Positions 9,828 through 19,163 of a DNA stretch of 64,000 nucleotides are shown here, piece after piece (the stretch's first letter is position 1; the number at the start of each line of letters is the position of its first letter). The notes under the pieces were generated by a model. That model worked only from the letters and a program-made list of their open reading frames with translations. It searched no databases and was not told the DNA's origin. The DNA comes from Micropruina sonneratiae (GTDB lineage Bacteria; Actinomycetota; Actinomycetes; Propionibacteriales; Propionibacteriaceae), in NCBI RefSeq assembly GCF_025972045.1, contig NZ_JAPDHX010000002.1:1-64000 (forward strand), given 5' to 3'. A program made the position numbers and the translations under genes.

Positions 9828-10062
9828 GCACCATCCCGACCCGATCGAACGATCGAGCCCTGCCCGACAGTGGGCGTGTCATCTTACCGCGGACGTGCAG
9901 CGGCCATGTGCGTCCGGCCCTGCTGCGTGTTGACCGGCCTGACTCGGCAGGTGCGGCAGCCTGCAATGGCGGCCCATCCGGGTTTCGAGCGTGGCGACCC
10001 GGCCGGCCGGGGATCTCCGACCGAAGATCGAATCCCGGTCGCGGACTCCATCTGGGTTCGAG

Positions 10063-10090
10063 TGGACTGTCAGCGTCTATCTTCTACAAT
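10063..10090 (+). promoter_or_regulatory. Candidate sigma-70 type promoter for the gene at 10156
   Basis: TGGACT and TACAAT hexamers are separated by 16 bp, placing the start of transcription near 10097 and giving a leader of about 60 bases. The rest of the 9830-10155 gap between tRNA-Val and this gene shows no further gene I can support. Confidence 0.4.
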
Positions 10091-10155
10091 GAGCCTGAGT
10101 CCGCCATCGAGGCTGGCCAGGCGATGGTTCCGGCGTACCGCTAAACGTCCAGCTC

Positions 10156-10896
10156 ATGAGCAATCCCCGGCCGCGCGGCGGCGACCTTCGCGTGCTCCAG
10201 GTCATCGTGCAACCCCGCGAGAACCCTGACTGGCCGCAGGCCCGCATCCTGGTCGACGGCCTGGACATCTTCGAGGCGGTCGCCCCCGGATGGGTGGGCT
10301 TCGACCCTGATCAGCTTCTCGGTGGGGACTCCTCGCCGTTGGTGCCAGGTCATCAGGGGCGACGCGTTGCCGTCTGTAGGTGCTCGTGCGGCGAGGCCGG
10401 GTGCGGCGTCATCGCGCCGATCATCGGCCTGTCCGCCAATGGGAAGCAGGTGTTGTGGCGGGACTTCCGTGACTTCACAGGCGTGTTCGTCGACCCGATC
10501 AGCCGCTACCCGCAGGTTGAGCAGATCCCCAGCCGGCGCTGGGACGTCCCCGACCTGCGGTTCGACCGCGACCAGTATCGCGACACTATCGCCGGAGCCG
10601 CCCAGGATCGATCGTGGGAGACGCCGCAGCGGCAGACCGCGCGGCTTCTGACTGAACGGCTGGCGCCGCTCGGACTCGTCCTGCCTCCCGACCTGCCCCT
10701 GGATCGGGCATATCCCGAGTGGGACGGCGACGGTGTCATGGTCAGGTTCGGCGTCGAGTTCGAGGATGGCACCGTGCATTACGAGGAGTTGCGGGTGGTC
10801 AGCACCGAGCACGACCCGGACCAGGCGGCGCGATCCATGGCGAGCGGCCTGCTCGACACCCCCAGCGGGGATTGGTCGAAGACCTTCGGCGTCTGA
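10156..10896 (+). CDS. Uncharacterised protein with CxCxxxxC-type cysteine cluster
   Basis: The 246-residue soluble protein begins at the ATG giving MSNPRPRGGDLRVLQVI. I do not recognise a named family. Residues about 70-85 carry a compact cysteine group, AVCRCSCGEAGCGVIAP, which could bind metal. The remainder is mixed alpha/beta, rich in Asp and Arg, with several Trp and no signal peptide or membrane span. The C-terminal part (EWDGDGVMVRFGVEFEDG) looks like a beta-hairpin recognition segment. It stands alone between tRNA-Val and a decayed sigma-factor pair, with its own likely promoter. Codon use is similar to that of neighbouring genes. Confidence 0.7.
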   Translation: MSNPRPRGGDLRVLQVIVQPRENPDWPQARILVDGLDIFEAVAPGWVGFDPDQLLGGDSSPLVPGHQGRRVAVCRCSCGEAGCGVIAPIIGLSANGKQVLWRDFRDFTGVFVDPISRYPQVEQIPSRRWDVPDLRFDRDQYRDTIAGAAQDRSWETPQRQTARLLTERLAPLGLVLPPDLPLDRAYPEWDGDGVMVRFGVEFEDGTVHYEELRVVSTEHDPDQAARSMASGLLDTPSGDWSKTFGV

Positions 10897-11263
10897 GGTC
10901 CACATGTCCGGTGCCAAGTGCGGCCGTTCCCGGATGACGTGATCGGACGGTCGTGGTCACGGGCGGGCGCGACCAGTTGTTCGTTCGCAGCAGCGGCAGC
11001 AGCTGTCGAGACGTAGCCGAGTGAGTGCGCGTCGCCGCTGCCGGCCCGCCACACTGACATAGGTCGTCGCGCAGTTCTTGGTCGTCTGGCCACAGGCTGT
11101 TCGCAACAATCTCGATCACTGACGTCAGCTTGAACTGGGCGTGCGGGCTGCGTTGGAGGTCTATGACCTGTTGGCGGCGGCGTTCAACGTGGGCGGTCGC
11201 GGCTGAGTGGTCGGTCGTTGATGTCGGCCTCCTGCGGACACGGAGTGTTCCATTACCGACTGC
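10897..11263. other. Intergenic region with no supported gene
   Basis: No frame here carries recognisable protein sequence, a tRNA or a clear promoter. A short frame just before position 11206 ends in a plausible helical tail (ALEVYDLLAAAFNVGG) without a start, which may be a gene remnant, but it is too short to assign. Confidence 0.5.
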
Positions 11264-11769
11264 TCAGGCCAGTGCGGCCAGCCGCCGGCGCAAGTAGCGC
11301 TCCTCGGGTCCGGTCCGGACCAACGCCAGTGCTATCCGGTAGGCGTGCGCGGCGTCGTCGAGGCGTCCGGCCCGGCGCAACAGGTCGGCCCTGGCGGCCG
11401 GCAGCAGATGGTGGCCGGCCGGCGCGCCGCCGGCGGCCAACCGGTCCAGTTCGGCCAAGCCGGCGTCCGGCCCCGCGGCCATGCCCAGCGCGACCGCTCG
11501 ATTCAGGTCTATCACCGGGGTGGACGGCAGCTGCTCGTACAGCAGCACGATCGCGTCCCAGTCGGACCCGCACGTTCCGGGACGCCGTCCCGCGGCCAGG
11601 TGACGGCCGCCACCTCCTCGGCGAGATCCCAGTCGCCGGTGACCCGGATGGTGGTGGCCACGATCCGGGCCCACTCGTCACGGTGGGCGCACGTCAGCGC
11701 CTCCGCGACCACCGCGGCGCGGGTCACGTGCTGGACGCCGCCGGCGCCGGTTCGCTCCGCACCAGCCAT
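11264..11769 (-). pseudogene. ECF42-type RNA polymerase sigma factor, internally deleted and frameshifted
   Basis: Two pieces of one gene lie in different frames. The N-terminal piece from 11769 reads HRDEWARIVATTIRVTGDWD and then WPRDGVPERA, typical of the sigma region 2 of ECF42 factors. The C-terminal piece ending at 11264 reads DWDAIVLLYEQL, VIDLNRAVALGMAAGPDAG and GHHLLPAARADLLRR, the tetratricopeptide-like tail of that family. The two meet near 11575. About 230 residues, including the rest of region 2 and all of region 4, are missing and the frame changes at the join. It therefore cannot make a working sigma factor. It follows a YCII pseudogene, as intact ECF42 genes follow intact YCII genes. 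Confidence 0.82.
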
Positions 11770-12178
11770 TCAGGCTCCTCACGAGCGGCCCGGGCCACGT
11801 GGTCCTCGTGCGGGTCGAAGCGCCACAGCGGGGTCAACACCACTAGGCCGCTGCTCGCCAGCGGGTGCGCCGCCGCGACCTCGACGGCCGAAGCCAATCC
11901 GTCGGTTTCGATCAGCTCCAACCCAACGTTCGTGACCGCCGTGTCGCTCGACGGGGCGCCTCCACCACGGTGGCGCCCTGGCGTGATCGGACCAGGGTCG
12001 TGAACTCGGCCGGTTGCAGCCGCTCGCCCCACAACCGCACCCCGGTGGCGTCCTGGGCGCCCATCCCTTCTCGACGGGTCGTCGTTCCTACGACGAACGG
12101 GGTGGCCACCGATCGACACCGGTCACGGTACGCGGGTCGTTCGACGAGCTGAATGAACTGCGCAAGCGCCACGGTCAC
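11724..12178 (-). pseudogene. YCII-related domain protein, frameshifted
   Basis: YCII-domain proteins are the constant partners encoded just upstream of ECF42 sigma factors. Here the N-terminal part from 12178 contains WGERLQPAEFTTLVRSRQG, and the C-terminal part in another frame contains ELIETDGLASAVEVAAAHPL and VVLTPLWRFDPHED, which match the usual LIEADDLDEA and EVRPVWEF elements. The frame changes near 11945, where the usual DGPFAE motif should stand and cannot be found. The 3' end overlaps the start of the sigma pseudogene, as expected for the pair. Both genes have decayed together. Confidence 0.75.
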
Positions 12179-12282
12179 GGCGATCTCCTGTCCTCACCTA
12201 CCCGACGAACGGGAGAACGCGGATCGACAGGGGCCCGGTGACGGAGACGGCGACGCGGGAGAGGCAATCGGCCCGATTCGAC

Positions 12283-12288
12283 TAAGCT
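12283..12288 (+). promoter_or_regulatory. Candidate -10 element for leaderless prfB transcript
   Basis: TAAGCT lies eight bases before the GTG start of prfB, and no Shine-Dalgarno sequence stands in between. Transcription would begin at or next to the start codon. Confidence 0.45.
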
Positions 12289-12296
12289 TGCCCCTC

Positions 12297-13406
12297 GTGG
12301 CTGCCGCTGATCTGTTGACCGATCTGTCCGAACTCGACAAGACCCTCTCGTCGATCGAGACGGTTCTCGACCCCGCGAGCAAGAAGCAGCAGATCGAGGA
12401 GTTGCAGCAGCAGGCCTCGGCGCCCGACCTGTGGAACGACCAGGAGAACGCACAGCGCGTCACCTCGAAGCTGTCCGCACTGCAGGCCGAGGTGGATCGG
12501 CTGGCCGCGCTGAGGCAGCGGGTCGATGACGCCGCCGTGCTGATCGAGCTGGCCCAGGAGGAATCCGACGCCGACACCCTGGCAGAGGCCGAGCGTGAAC
12601 TGGCCAAGCTGGCCACCGACATCCAGGGCCTCGAGGTGCGCACGCTGCTGAACGGCGAGTACGACGAGCGGGACGCCGTGGTCACCATCCGTTCCGAGGC
12701 CGGGGGAGTGGACGCCGCCGACTTCGCCGAGATGCTGCTGCGGATGTACCTGCGCTGGTCCGAGCGGCACGGCTACTCGGCCGAGGTCTATGACACCTCC
12801 TACGCCGAGGAGGCGGGCATCAAGTCGGCGACCTTCACCGTCAAGGCCCCGTTCGCCTACGGCACGTTGAGCGTCGAGCAGGGCACCCACCGGCTGGTCC
12901 GGATCAGCCCGTTCGACAACCAGGGCCGGCGCCAGACGTCCTTCGCCGGGGTCGAGGTGCTCCCGGTGACCGAAGAGGCCGACCACATCGACATTCCCGA
13001 GGCCGACATCCGGGTGGACGTGTTTCGCAGTTCGGGGCCCGGTGGGCAGAGCGTCAACACCACCGACTCGGCCGTCCGGCTCACCCACCTGCCGACCGGC
13101 ATCGTGGTGAGCTGCCAGAACGAGAAGAGCCAGTTGCAGAACAAGGTGGCCGCGATGAAGGTGCTGCAGTCGCGGCTGCTCGAGAAGGCGCGCCGCGACC
13201 GCGAAGCCGAGCTGAACGCGCTGAAGAGCGACGGTGGCAATTCGTGGGGGTCGCAGATGCGCTCCTACGTGCTGCACCCCTACCAGATGGTCAAGGACCT
13301 GCGCACCGAGTACGAGGTGGGCAGCCCGGACGCCGTGTTCGACGGCGACCTTGACGGCTTCATCGACGCCGGCATCCGGTGGCGCCGCCAGCAGGGCGAG
13401 CGCTGA
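12297..13406 (+). CDS. prfB: Peptide chain release factor 2
   Basis: RF2 recognises UAA and UGA and triggers peptide release. The 369-residue product has the GGQ motif in [18 protein letters not shown] (about residue 245) and the coiled N-terminal domain. The start used is the GTG giving [17 protein letters not shown]; sequence upstream in the open frame is not RF2-like. There is no internal UGA with the programmed +1 frameshift known from many other bacteria, in keeping with actinobacterial prfB. A TAAGCT element eight bases upstream and lack of a ribosome binding site suggest leaderless translation. It heads the conserved prfB-ftsE-ftsX-smpB block. Confidence 0.95.
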   Translation: MAAADLLTDLSELDKTLSSIETVLDPASKKQQIEELQQQASAPDLWNDQENAQRVTSKLSALQAEVDRLAALRQRVDDAAVLIELAQEESDADTLAEAERELAKLATDIQGLEVRTLLNGEYDERDAVVTIRSEAGGVDAADFAEMLLRMYLRWSERHGYSAEVYDTSYAEEAGIKSATFTVKAPFAYGTLSVEQGTHRLVRISPFDNQGRRQTSFAGVEVLPVTEEADHIDIPEADIRVDVFRSSGPGGQSVNTTDSAVRLTHLPTGIVVSCQNEKSQLQNKVAAMKVLQSRLLEKARRDREAELNALKSDGGNSWGSQMRSYVLHPYQMVKDLRTEYEVGSPDAVFDGDLDGFIDAGIRWRRQQGER

Positions 13407-13563
13407 TCGCGACCTGGGCCCGGCGGGCCGGGGGAGTCCCGACCCAGGCCAGGACGGGCGTGGCGCACCGGCAGCCAGGCGCCCCTCACCTAGACTCCAC
13501 AGTGGTCGGCTGAGCTTTTCTCAGGAACCTCCCCCATCGCCGTCACCGGCCGGAGTGCACAAC

Positions 13564-14250
13564 GTGATCACGTTCGAAGACGTCACCAAGATCTACGACG
13601 GGCAGCGCCGCGCCGCCCTGTCCGATGTGAATGTCACCATCGACAAGGGCGAGTTCGTCTTCCTGGTGGGAAGTTCGGGCTCGGGCAAGTCGACCTTCAT
13701 CAGGCTCGTGCTGCGCGAGTACCGGGTCACCAAGGGCCGGATCTTCATCGCCGGCAAGGACCTCAGCCGCCTGCACAGCTGGAACGTGCCGAGCCTGCGC
13801 CGCAAGATCGGGGTGGTGTTCCAGGACTTCCGGCTGCTGCCCGGCAAGACGGTCGCCGAGAACGTCGCCTTCGCGCTTCAGGTGATCGGCAAGCCCCAGT
13901 CGCAGATCAAGCGGCTGGTGCCAGAGACGCTCGAGCTGGTGGGGCTGGCCGGCAAGGAGAACCGGCCGACCGAGGAGCTGTCAGGTGGCGAACAGCAGCG
14001 GGTGGCGATCGCCCGCGCATTCGTGAACCGTCCCGCCATCCTGCTGGCCGACGAGCCGACCGGCAATCTCGACCCGACGACGTCCATCGGCATCATGAAG
14101 CTGCTGGACCAGATCAACCGCACCGGCACCACCGTGGTGATGGCGACCCACGATTCGGCGATCGTGGACCAGATGCGCAAGCGGGTCATCGAACTGGTGG
14201 ACGGCGAACTCGTCCGCGACCAGAGCAAGGGCGTGTACGGCTACCAGTGA
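13564..14250 (+). CDS. ftsE: Cell division ATP-binding protein FtsE
   Basis: FtsE is the ABC ATPase that works with FtsX at the septum to switch on a peptidoglycan hydrolase. The 228-residue protein shows Walker A (GSSGSGKST), the Q-loop region VVFQDFRLL, the LSGGEQQR signature, Walker B with [13 protein letters not shown] and the switch His in MATHDSAI. The GTG giving MITFEDVTK is chosen because GGAG stands eight bases upstream; a GTG three codons earlier is possible. ftsX begins 54 bp downstream. Confidence 0.96.
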   Translation: MITFEDVTKIYDGQRRAALSDVNVTIDKGEFVFLVGSSGSGKSTFIRLVLREYRVTKGRIFIAGKDLSRLHSWNVPSLRRKIGVVFQDFRLLPGKTVAENVAFALQVIGKPQSQIKRLVPETLELVGLAGKENRPTEELSGGEQQRVAIARAFVNRPAILLADEPTGNLDPTTSIGIMKLLDQINRTGTTVVMATHDSAIVDQMRKRVIELVDGELVRDQSKGVYGYQ

Positions 14251-14304
14251 GCGTGATGCGAATGCCCCACTCCCGTTTGTCGATAGCAGTCGAAGGAGCC
14301 CGCC

Positions 14305-15207
14305 ATGCGGCACACCCTGCGTGAGGCCTGGTCAGGCCTGCGCCGAAACCTGTCCATGACCCTGGCGGTGATCGTCACCATGTGGGTCTCGCTCACCCTG
14401 TTCGGCGGCGGCCTGCTGGGGGCCCAGCAGGTCGAGCTGGCGAAGGGGCGCTGGTACGACAAGATCGAGATCAGCGTCTTCCTGTGCGTCAAGGACTCCA
14501 AGGGCAGCAACTGCGAACCCGGCCAGGACGCCACCCAGGCCCAGAAGGACACCATTCGCAACACCCTGGAGAGCAACCCCGAGGTGCAGACGGTGTTCTA
14601 CGACAGCAAGGAGGACACCTGGGCCGACTTCCAGCGTGTCTACAAGGATTCCCCGGTGCTGGCCGACATGAACGCCGACCTGATGCAGGACTCCTTCCGG
14701 ATCAAGTTGAAGGATCCCGAGCAGTACCAGGGTGTGGTCTCGGCGGTCGCGGGGCTGCCCGGCGTCCAGGCGGTCCAGGATCTGCGGCAATACCTCAATC
14801 CGCTGTTCGAATGGCTCAACGTGGCCAAGTGGACGACGATCGGGCTGAGCCTGTTACTGCTTCTCGCAGCCGCGTTGCAGATCGCGACGACAATCCGGAT
14901 GGCGGCCTTCTCGAGACGTCGAGAGTTGGGAATCATGCGTTTGGTGGGCGCCTCGAATTGGTACATCATGCTGCCATTCTTGATTGAATCTCTCGTTGCC
15001 GCCTTGATCGGCGCGATTCTTGCCTGCGGATCCCTCGCTGCGGTGCAGAAGTTCCTGATTATCGATAGGGCTCAACCCTCACTTAAGAGTGTCGAGTGGA
15101 TTGGCTGGCCGCACGTCGGTTTGGCAATGCTCGGCGTTGTCGCCGTTGGAGTCGTGCTTTCCATCGTCCCCACGGTGATCGCCACACGAAAGTACTTGAG
15201 GGTCTAG
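14305..15207 (+). CDS. ftsX: Cell division protein FtsX, permease-like
   Basis: FtsX is the membrane partner of FtsE. The 300-residue protein has a first membrane segment at about residues 15-38, a large extracellular loop to about residue 180, and three more segments (WTTIGLSLLLLLAAALQIA, PFLIESLVAALIGAIL and GLAMLGVVAVGVVLSIVPTV). The cytoplasmic loop RRRELGIMRLVGAS is the FtsX/MacB signature. In the loop stand two Cys residues (FLCVKDSKGSNCEPG) that could form a disulfide, as in the mycobacterial protein. The ATG follows AAGGAG. The next gene encodes the likely hydrolase partner. AT-rich codons appear in the last 100 codons, unlike the rest. Confidence 0.95.
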   Translation: MRHTLREAWSGLRRNLSMTLAVIVTMWVSLTLFGGGLLGAQQVELAKGRWYDKIEISVFLCVKDSKGSNCEPGQDATQAQKDTIRNTLESNPEVQTVFYDSKEDTWADFQRVYKDSPVLADMNADLMQDSFRIKLKDPEQYQGVVSAVAGLPGVQAVQDLRQYLNPLFEWLNVAKWTTIGLSLLLLLAAALQIATTIRMAAFSRRRELGIMRLVGASNWYIMLPFLIESLVAALIGAILACGSLAAVQKFLIIDRAQPSLKSVEWIGWPHVGLAMLGVVAVGVVLSIVPTVIATRKYLRV

Positions 15208-15254
15208 CTGTACCGTCACGAGAGGCCCTCATCCGACCTGATTGGGGCCTCATC

Positions 15255-16610
15255 GTGACCCAGGTGCCTTCCCCCACCTGCCACACCAACGAGCCATCGA
15301 GCCCGGCCGTGCAGCGGCTGCTGCGCCCGCTGATCGCCGCCCTGGCGCTCAGCCTGACCGTCAGCCTCGGCAGCCCCGCGACCGCCGACGACCTCAAGGA
15401 CAGGCGCAAGGACGTCCGCAAGGCCATCGTGTCGTCCAAGTCGGACGTCTCGGAGTCCAAGGCCGAGGTGTCCACGGCCATCGCCAACCTGGCGAAGGCG
15501 CAGGCCGCCCTGGCCAAGGCGCAGCGCAATCTGGACGCCGCCGACGATGCGGTCGCCGAGGCGAAGGCGCTGGACGCCGAGATCGGACGCCGGCTCGACG
15601 AGGCCAGGCGCAAGCTGGCCGCAGCCAAGAAGGCGGTCGCCAAGGCCAAGGCCGAGGTGGAGGCCCAGTTGCGGCTGATGGGCCAGGCGGCCCGGGAGTC
15701 CTACCAGCAGCAGACCGACCTGGTCGGGCTGACCGTGGTCTTCGACTCCGCAGACACCGGCGATCTGTCCCAGCGCATCCAGTGGTCGACGACGATCTTC
15801 GACGCGACCAGCGCCCAGATGGCCCGGCTGCGCACCCTGCAGGCCAAGCTGGAGGCCGCCGAGAAGGCTCAGGCCGCCATCGAGAAGCAGATCGCGGCCG
15901 ACAAGGCCGAGGCCGAGGCCAACCTCGCCCAGATGAAGGTGCTGCAGGTCAAGGCCGCCCAGGCCCGCAACGTGGTCGCCTCCAGTGTCGAGAAGCTCGC
16001 GAAGGCACGCAAGGCGGCCGAATCCGACCTGCGCGCCGAACGCGCCGAGTACAACCGGCTGCAGGCCCAGGAGGCCTCCATCAGCGCCCAGATCCGGCGC
16101 CGGGCCGAGATCGCCCGCAAGAAGGCGGCGGCGGCCGAGGCGAAGCGCCGGGCAGCGGCCAAGAAGGCGGGCAAGAAGTACACCCCGTCGCCCTCCAACT
16201 CAGGCGTGTCCGCCAAGGGCTTCATCCGTCCGATCAACGCCTCTCCGGGCTCTCCGTTCGGGCTGCGCTTCCACCCGATCCTGCACGTGTGGCGGATGCA
16301 TCGGGGCCAGGACTTCGGCGCGGCCTGCGGCACGCCCATCCGGGCGGCGGCCAGCGGCCGGGTCGCGAGCGCCGGCTGGAACGGTGGCTTCGGCAACTAC
16401 GTCGTGATCGATCACGGCTTCATCCGGGGCAAGTACGTCTCCACCGGGTACGCACACCAGCGCACGATGGTCGTCCATGCCGGCCAGCGAGTGAAGCAGG
16501 GCCAGCTGATCGGCTACGTCGGCACCACGGGTCTCTCGACCGGCTGCCATCTGCACCTGCAGGTCTACGTCAACGGCGGCGTGGTCAACCCGATGAACTG
16601 GGTGCCCTGA
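15255..16610 (+). CDS. Secreted coiled-coil M23 family peptidoglycan hydrolase, likely FtsEX partner
   Basis: The 451-residue protein has a signal peptide (LLRPLIAALALSLTVSLG, cleavage near ATA-DD), a long Ala/Lys-rich coiled coil over about residues 45-320, and a C-terminal M23 (LytM) domain. The zinc ligands are visible in MHRGQDFGAAC (HxxxD type) and GCHLHLQVY (HxH). This is the EnvC-like design in which the coiled coil docks to FtsX. All zinc ligands being present suggests an active endopeptidase, unlike EnvC itself. The GTG start at 15255 stands 47 bp after ftsX; the open frame before it overlaps ftsX and is not secretory. Enzyme activity is inferred. Confidence 0.92.
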   Translation: MTQVPSPTCHTNEPSSPAVQRLLRPLIAALALSLTVSLGSPATADDLKDRRKDVRKAIVSSKSDVSESKAEVSTAIANLAKAQAALAKAQRNLDAADDAVAEAKALDAEIGRRLDEARRKLAAAKKAVAKAKAEVEAQLRLMGQAARESYQQQTDLVGLTVVFDSADTGDLSQRIQWSTTIFDATSAQMARLRTLQAKLEAAEKAQAAIEKQIAADKAEAEANLAQMKVLQVKAAQARNVVASSVEKLAKARKAAESDLRAERAEYNRLQAQEASISAQIRRRAEIARKKAAAAEAKRRAAAKKAGKKYTPSPSNSGVSAKGFIRPINASPGSPFGLRFHPILHVWRMHRGQDFGAACGTPIRAAASGRVASAGWNGGFGNYVVIDHGFIRGKYVSTGYAHQRTMVVHAGQRVKQGQLIGYVGTTGLSTGCHLHLQVYVNGGVVNPMNWVP

Positions 16611-16675
16611 TCGGCCGGGCTCCCTTGGTAGTCTGATCAGCCGACCGGTCGATCGACTACCGAGGGAGTGTGACG

Positions 16676-17149
16676 ATGCCACGTGAGAAGGGGCGGGTCA
16701 TGGTCGCCCAGAACCGTCGGGCCCGTCACGACTACGAACTGGGTGAGCACTTCGAGGCCGGCATCGTGCTGACCGGCACCGAGGTCAAGTCGCTGCGCTC
16801 GGGCCGGGCGTCACTGGCGGATGCCTTCGCCACCGTCGACGACGGCGAGGTGTGGCTTCGCAACGCCCACATCCCCGAGTACGCGTTCGGCACCTGGACC
16901 AACCATGCGACCCGCCGCAACCGCAAGCTGTTGCTGCACCGGCGGGAGATCGAGAAGCTCGACCGGGCCACGAACGCGTCCGGTCGTACGATCGTGCCGC
17001 TGGCCCTCTACTTCTCCGACGGCTACGCCAAGGTCGAGTTGGCCGTCGGCACCGGTAAGAAGGCGTGGGACAAGCGCCAGTCGATCGCCGCCCGTGAGGC
17101 CGACCGGGACGCCCAGCGCGAACTGGCTGCGAGGAATCGGGGCGTCTGA
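16676..17149 (+). CDS. smpB: SsrA-binding protein SmpB
   Basis: SmpB binds tmRNA and carries it into stalled ribosomes for trans-translation. The 157-residue protein has the core [20 protein letters not shown] and [13 protein letters not shown] elements and the basic tail [20 protein letters not shown]. The ATG is chosen because GAGGGAG stands seven bases upstream; a GTG two codons earlier is in frame. The partner RNA gene ssrA lies about 8.3 kb downstream at 25470, not next door as in many bacteria. Confidence 0.96.
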   Translation: MPREKGRVMVAQNRRARHDYELGEHFEAGIVLTGTEVKSLRSGRASLADAFATVDDGEVWLRNAHIPEYAFGTWTNHATRRNRKLLLHRREIEKLDRATNASGRTIVPLALYFSDGYAKVELAVGTGKKAWDKRQSIAAREADRDAQRELAARNRGV

Positions 17150-18930
17150 TGGGTGGCGGCCGGCGCTGGTGGTCCCTGCCTGCCCTGGCCGTCCTCACGT
17201 TCATCCTGCTGGCGGTGCCGGCTGCGCCCGGTATCGCGGCGGCCGAGGACCGCGTGGAGAGCCTCGTGGTCGACTACGTCGTCGGCGAGGACGGCACGGT
17301 CACGGTCATGGAGACGATCGTGCTCCGCTTCAGCGCTTCCTCGACCCGGCACGGACTGGACCGCTGGCTGCTGACGCGGCGTCCCTACGACGAGGCGACC
17401 GACCAGCTGTATCAGATCAGCGACCCGGTGGTGACCAGCCCCAGCGGGGCGCCCACCCACGTGCAGATCGACCGCGACCAGGGCACCGGCCGCGAACGCT
17501 GGATGCGGGTCCGGATCGACCCTGGCAAGGTCATCGACGAGCCGTCGGTCGGTTACCGGCTCAGCTACACGATCAAGGGTGCGCTGGCCGAGGACGCCGC
17601 CGGCTACGGGTTCAGTTGGGATGTCACCGGCAGCCGCTTCAAGCAGGTGAGGGACGCCGAGGTCACCCTCGAGGTGCCCGGTCGGGCTCGTGACCCCGCC
17701 TGCTACAGCGGCCAGCAGACCTCGTCGAACCGCTGCTCGACGGCCGCCGCCAAGAACGACGGCCCGACCCGATTCCGCGCCTCCGACCTGGCGGCCGGGC
17801 AATCCCTCACCGTGTCGGTGCGGCTGCAGCCGGGTGCGGTCGACGGGGGCGGTCCGGTCCGGGTCGAGAGCGCCCAGCGGGCCGAGCGTAGGCAGGGCCT
17901 GATCACCCTGGCGGTGTCGGCCGCACTTGGAGCGCTGGTGCCGCTGGCCGGCTGGTGGTTCTACCGCCTGAACGGACGCGACCGCCGGTTCACCGCTCTG
18001 CCGCAGGGAGAGCTGCCGCCCGAGGGCAAGGACGCCGGCGAGGCACCGGCCGCCGCCGTGCCGGTCGGCGTCCGCACCACCCCGCCGGAACTCAGCCTCG
18101 CCGAGGCGGGCCTGTTGCTCACCGGTCAGCCCGATGTGCGGCAGACCGCGGCGACGCTGATCGGCCTGGCTGTCGATGGCGCCGTGAAGCTGCGCGGCGG
18201 TGCGCGGCCCGAGGTACGGCTGGTGGACGCCCGTCGCGCCCGCGACCGTCCGTCGGCGGTGCTGCTGGAGGACCTGTTCGACAGCGGCGAGACCATCGTC
18301 GACCCGAGCGCGAACGGCGTCCTGGCGGAGGGGCACGAACGGATCAGCGGGTGGGCCGCCGGCCGGGCCGCCGAGCAGGAGTGGTTCGTCCGCAGATGGA
18401 CGGGCCGCGGCCCGGGCGCCGCGATCATCGCCGTCCTCGGGCTGGCTTACGTCGTGTACCTGCTCGTCGGCGCCTCCAGCCTGTACGCGCTGCCGCTGTT
18501 GGTGTCGCTGGTGGTCACCGGCTGGATCCTGCAGCGCAAACTGCGTCACGGGGCGCGGACCGGGCGTGGGCGGGCGCTGACCGACCGGGTCGAGAGTTTC
18601 CGGAACTGGCTGGCCGGCGTGGACGCCGACGAGCTGGTCGTCGAGGCGGGCGACGACGTGTTCTCGCGGCTGCTGCCGTGGGCGGTGTTGTTCGATCTGA
18701 CCGAGCGTTGGACGCGGGTGTGCGCCGAGCTGGTGGCGTCGGGGCAGCTGAGCGGGGCGCCCCCGGCCTGGTACGGCGGCACTGCCTGGAGCCTGTCCAG
18801 CGTTCCCGCAGAGATCGCCGCCCTGACCGCCGACATCACCGCCGCGATGACCGCCCCGGACTTCTCCGGCGGTGCGGGCTCCGCCGGCCACGGTGCCCGA
18901 CCGGAACGCTCGGGGACACGTTCGGCCTAG
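17149..18930 (+). CDS. DUF2207 domain membrane protein
   Basis: The 593-residue protein has a signal peptide (residues 1-32), an extracellular DUF2207 domain to about residue 245, a membrane segment (LITLAVSAALGALVPLAGWW), a cytoplasmic region and two further segments near residues 425-465, then a hydrophilic C-terminus. This layout is usual for the family, which is common in actinobacteria and of unknown function. Its start codon overlaps the smpB stop by one base (TGATG), so it is probably translated from the same mRNA. Two Cys residues (DPACYSGQQTSSNRCSTA) may form an extracellular disulfide. Confidence 0.88.
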   Translation: MGGGRRWWSLPALAVLTFILLAVPAAPGIAAAEDRVESLVVDYVVGEDGTVTVMETIVLRFSASSTRHGLDRWLLTRRPYDEATDQLYQISDPVVTSPSGAPTHVQIDRDQGTGRERWMRVRIDPGKVIDEPSVGYRLSYTIKGALAEDAAGYGFSWDVTGSRFKQVRDAEVTLEVPGRARDPACYSGQQTSSNRCSTAAAKNDGPTRFRASDLAAGQSLTVSVRLQPGAVDGGGPVRVESAQRAERRQGLITLAVSAALGALVPLAGWWFYRLNGRDRRFTALPQGELPPEGKDAGEAPAAAVPVGVRTTPPELSLAEAGLLLTGQPDVRQTAATLIGLAVDGAVKLRGGARPEVRLVDARRARDRPSAVLLEDLFDSGETIVDPSANGVLAEGHERISGWAAGRAAEQEWFVRRWTGRGPGAAIIAVLGLAYVVYLLVGASSLYALPLLVSLVVTGWILQRKLRHGARTGRGRALTDRVESFRNWLAGVDADELVVEAGDDVFSRLLPWAVLFDLTERWTRVCAELVASGQLSGAPPAWYGGTAWSLSSVPAEIAALTADITAAMTAPDFSGGAGSAGHGARPERSGTRSA

Positions 18931-19000
18931 TCAGGCACCATTGGCGCCGCGTGCGACGGATACAGCGTCAGCACAGTTTCTAGTTACTGAGACCAATATT

Positions 19001-19029
19001 TTGCTTTTGGCCCCGGTCGTGCCTATTGT
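19001..19029 (+). promoter_or_regulatory. Candidate sigma-70 promoter of the polysaccharide operon
   Basis: TTGCTT and TATTGT hexamers are separated by exactly 17 bp in a locally AT-rich stretch, which is rare in this window. Transcription would start near 19036 and leave a 5' leader of about 128 bases before the glycosyltransferase gene. Confidence 0.55.
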
Positions 19030-19035
19030 GGTGGA

Positions 19036-19163
19036 CAACTCCTGGCGAGGAACGAATCCCGAACTCCCCGGAGCCGGCTTCACCGGCCGGTGAACCAAGC
19101 CCCCGCGGCTACCCGCGGACGAGGCTGCTATTCCACTCGAAGATGCGCTCCCAAGGGAGAGTT
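19036..19163 (+). promoter_or_regulatory. Structured 5' leader of the polysaccharide operon, candidate riboswitch or operator
   Basis: The leader holds a perfect 16-bp palindrome (TTCACCGGCCGGTGAA, 19079-19094), then CCGCGG, four bases and CCGCGG, which can form a second hairpin. Unpaired-looking strings AACGAATCC and GGTGAACCAAG flank or overlap these stems and recall parts of the c-di-AMP (ydaO-type) aptamer, but I cannot find that aptamer's second half. A good ribosome binding site (AAGGGAGA) ends the leader. That it is a ligand-binding RNA is speculation; a protein operator at the palindrome is the alternative. Confidence 0.35.

Noticed and set aside
12297-13406. Programmed +1 frameshift in prfB
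   Set aside because: The frame is continuous from the GTG through the GGQ motif and no internal UGA is seen.
19036-19163. c-di-GMP (GEMM) riboswitch before the GT2 gene
   Set aside because: The conserved GACGCAAAGC-type core strings are absent.
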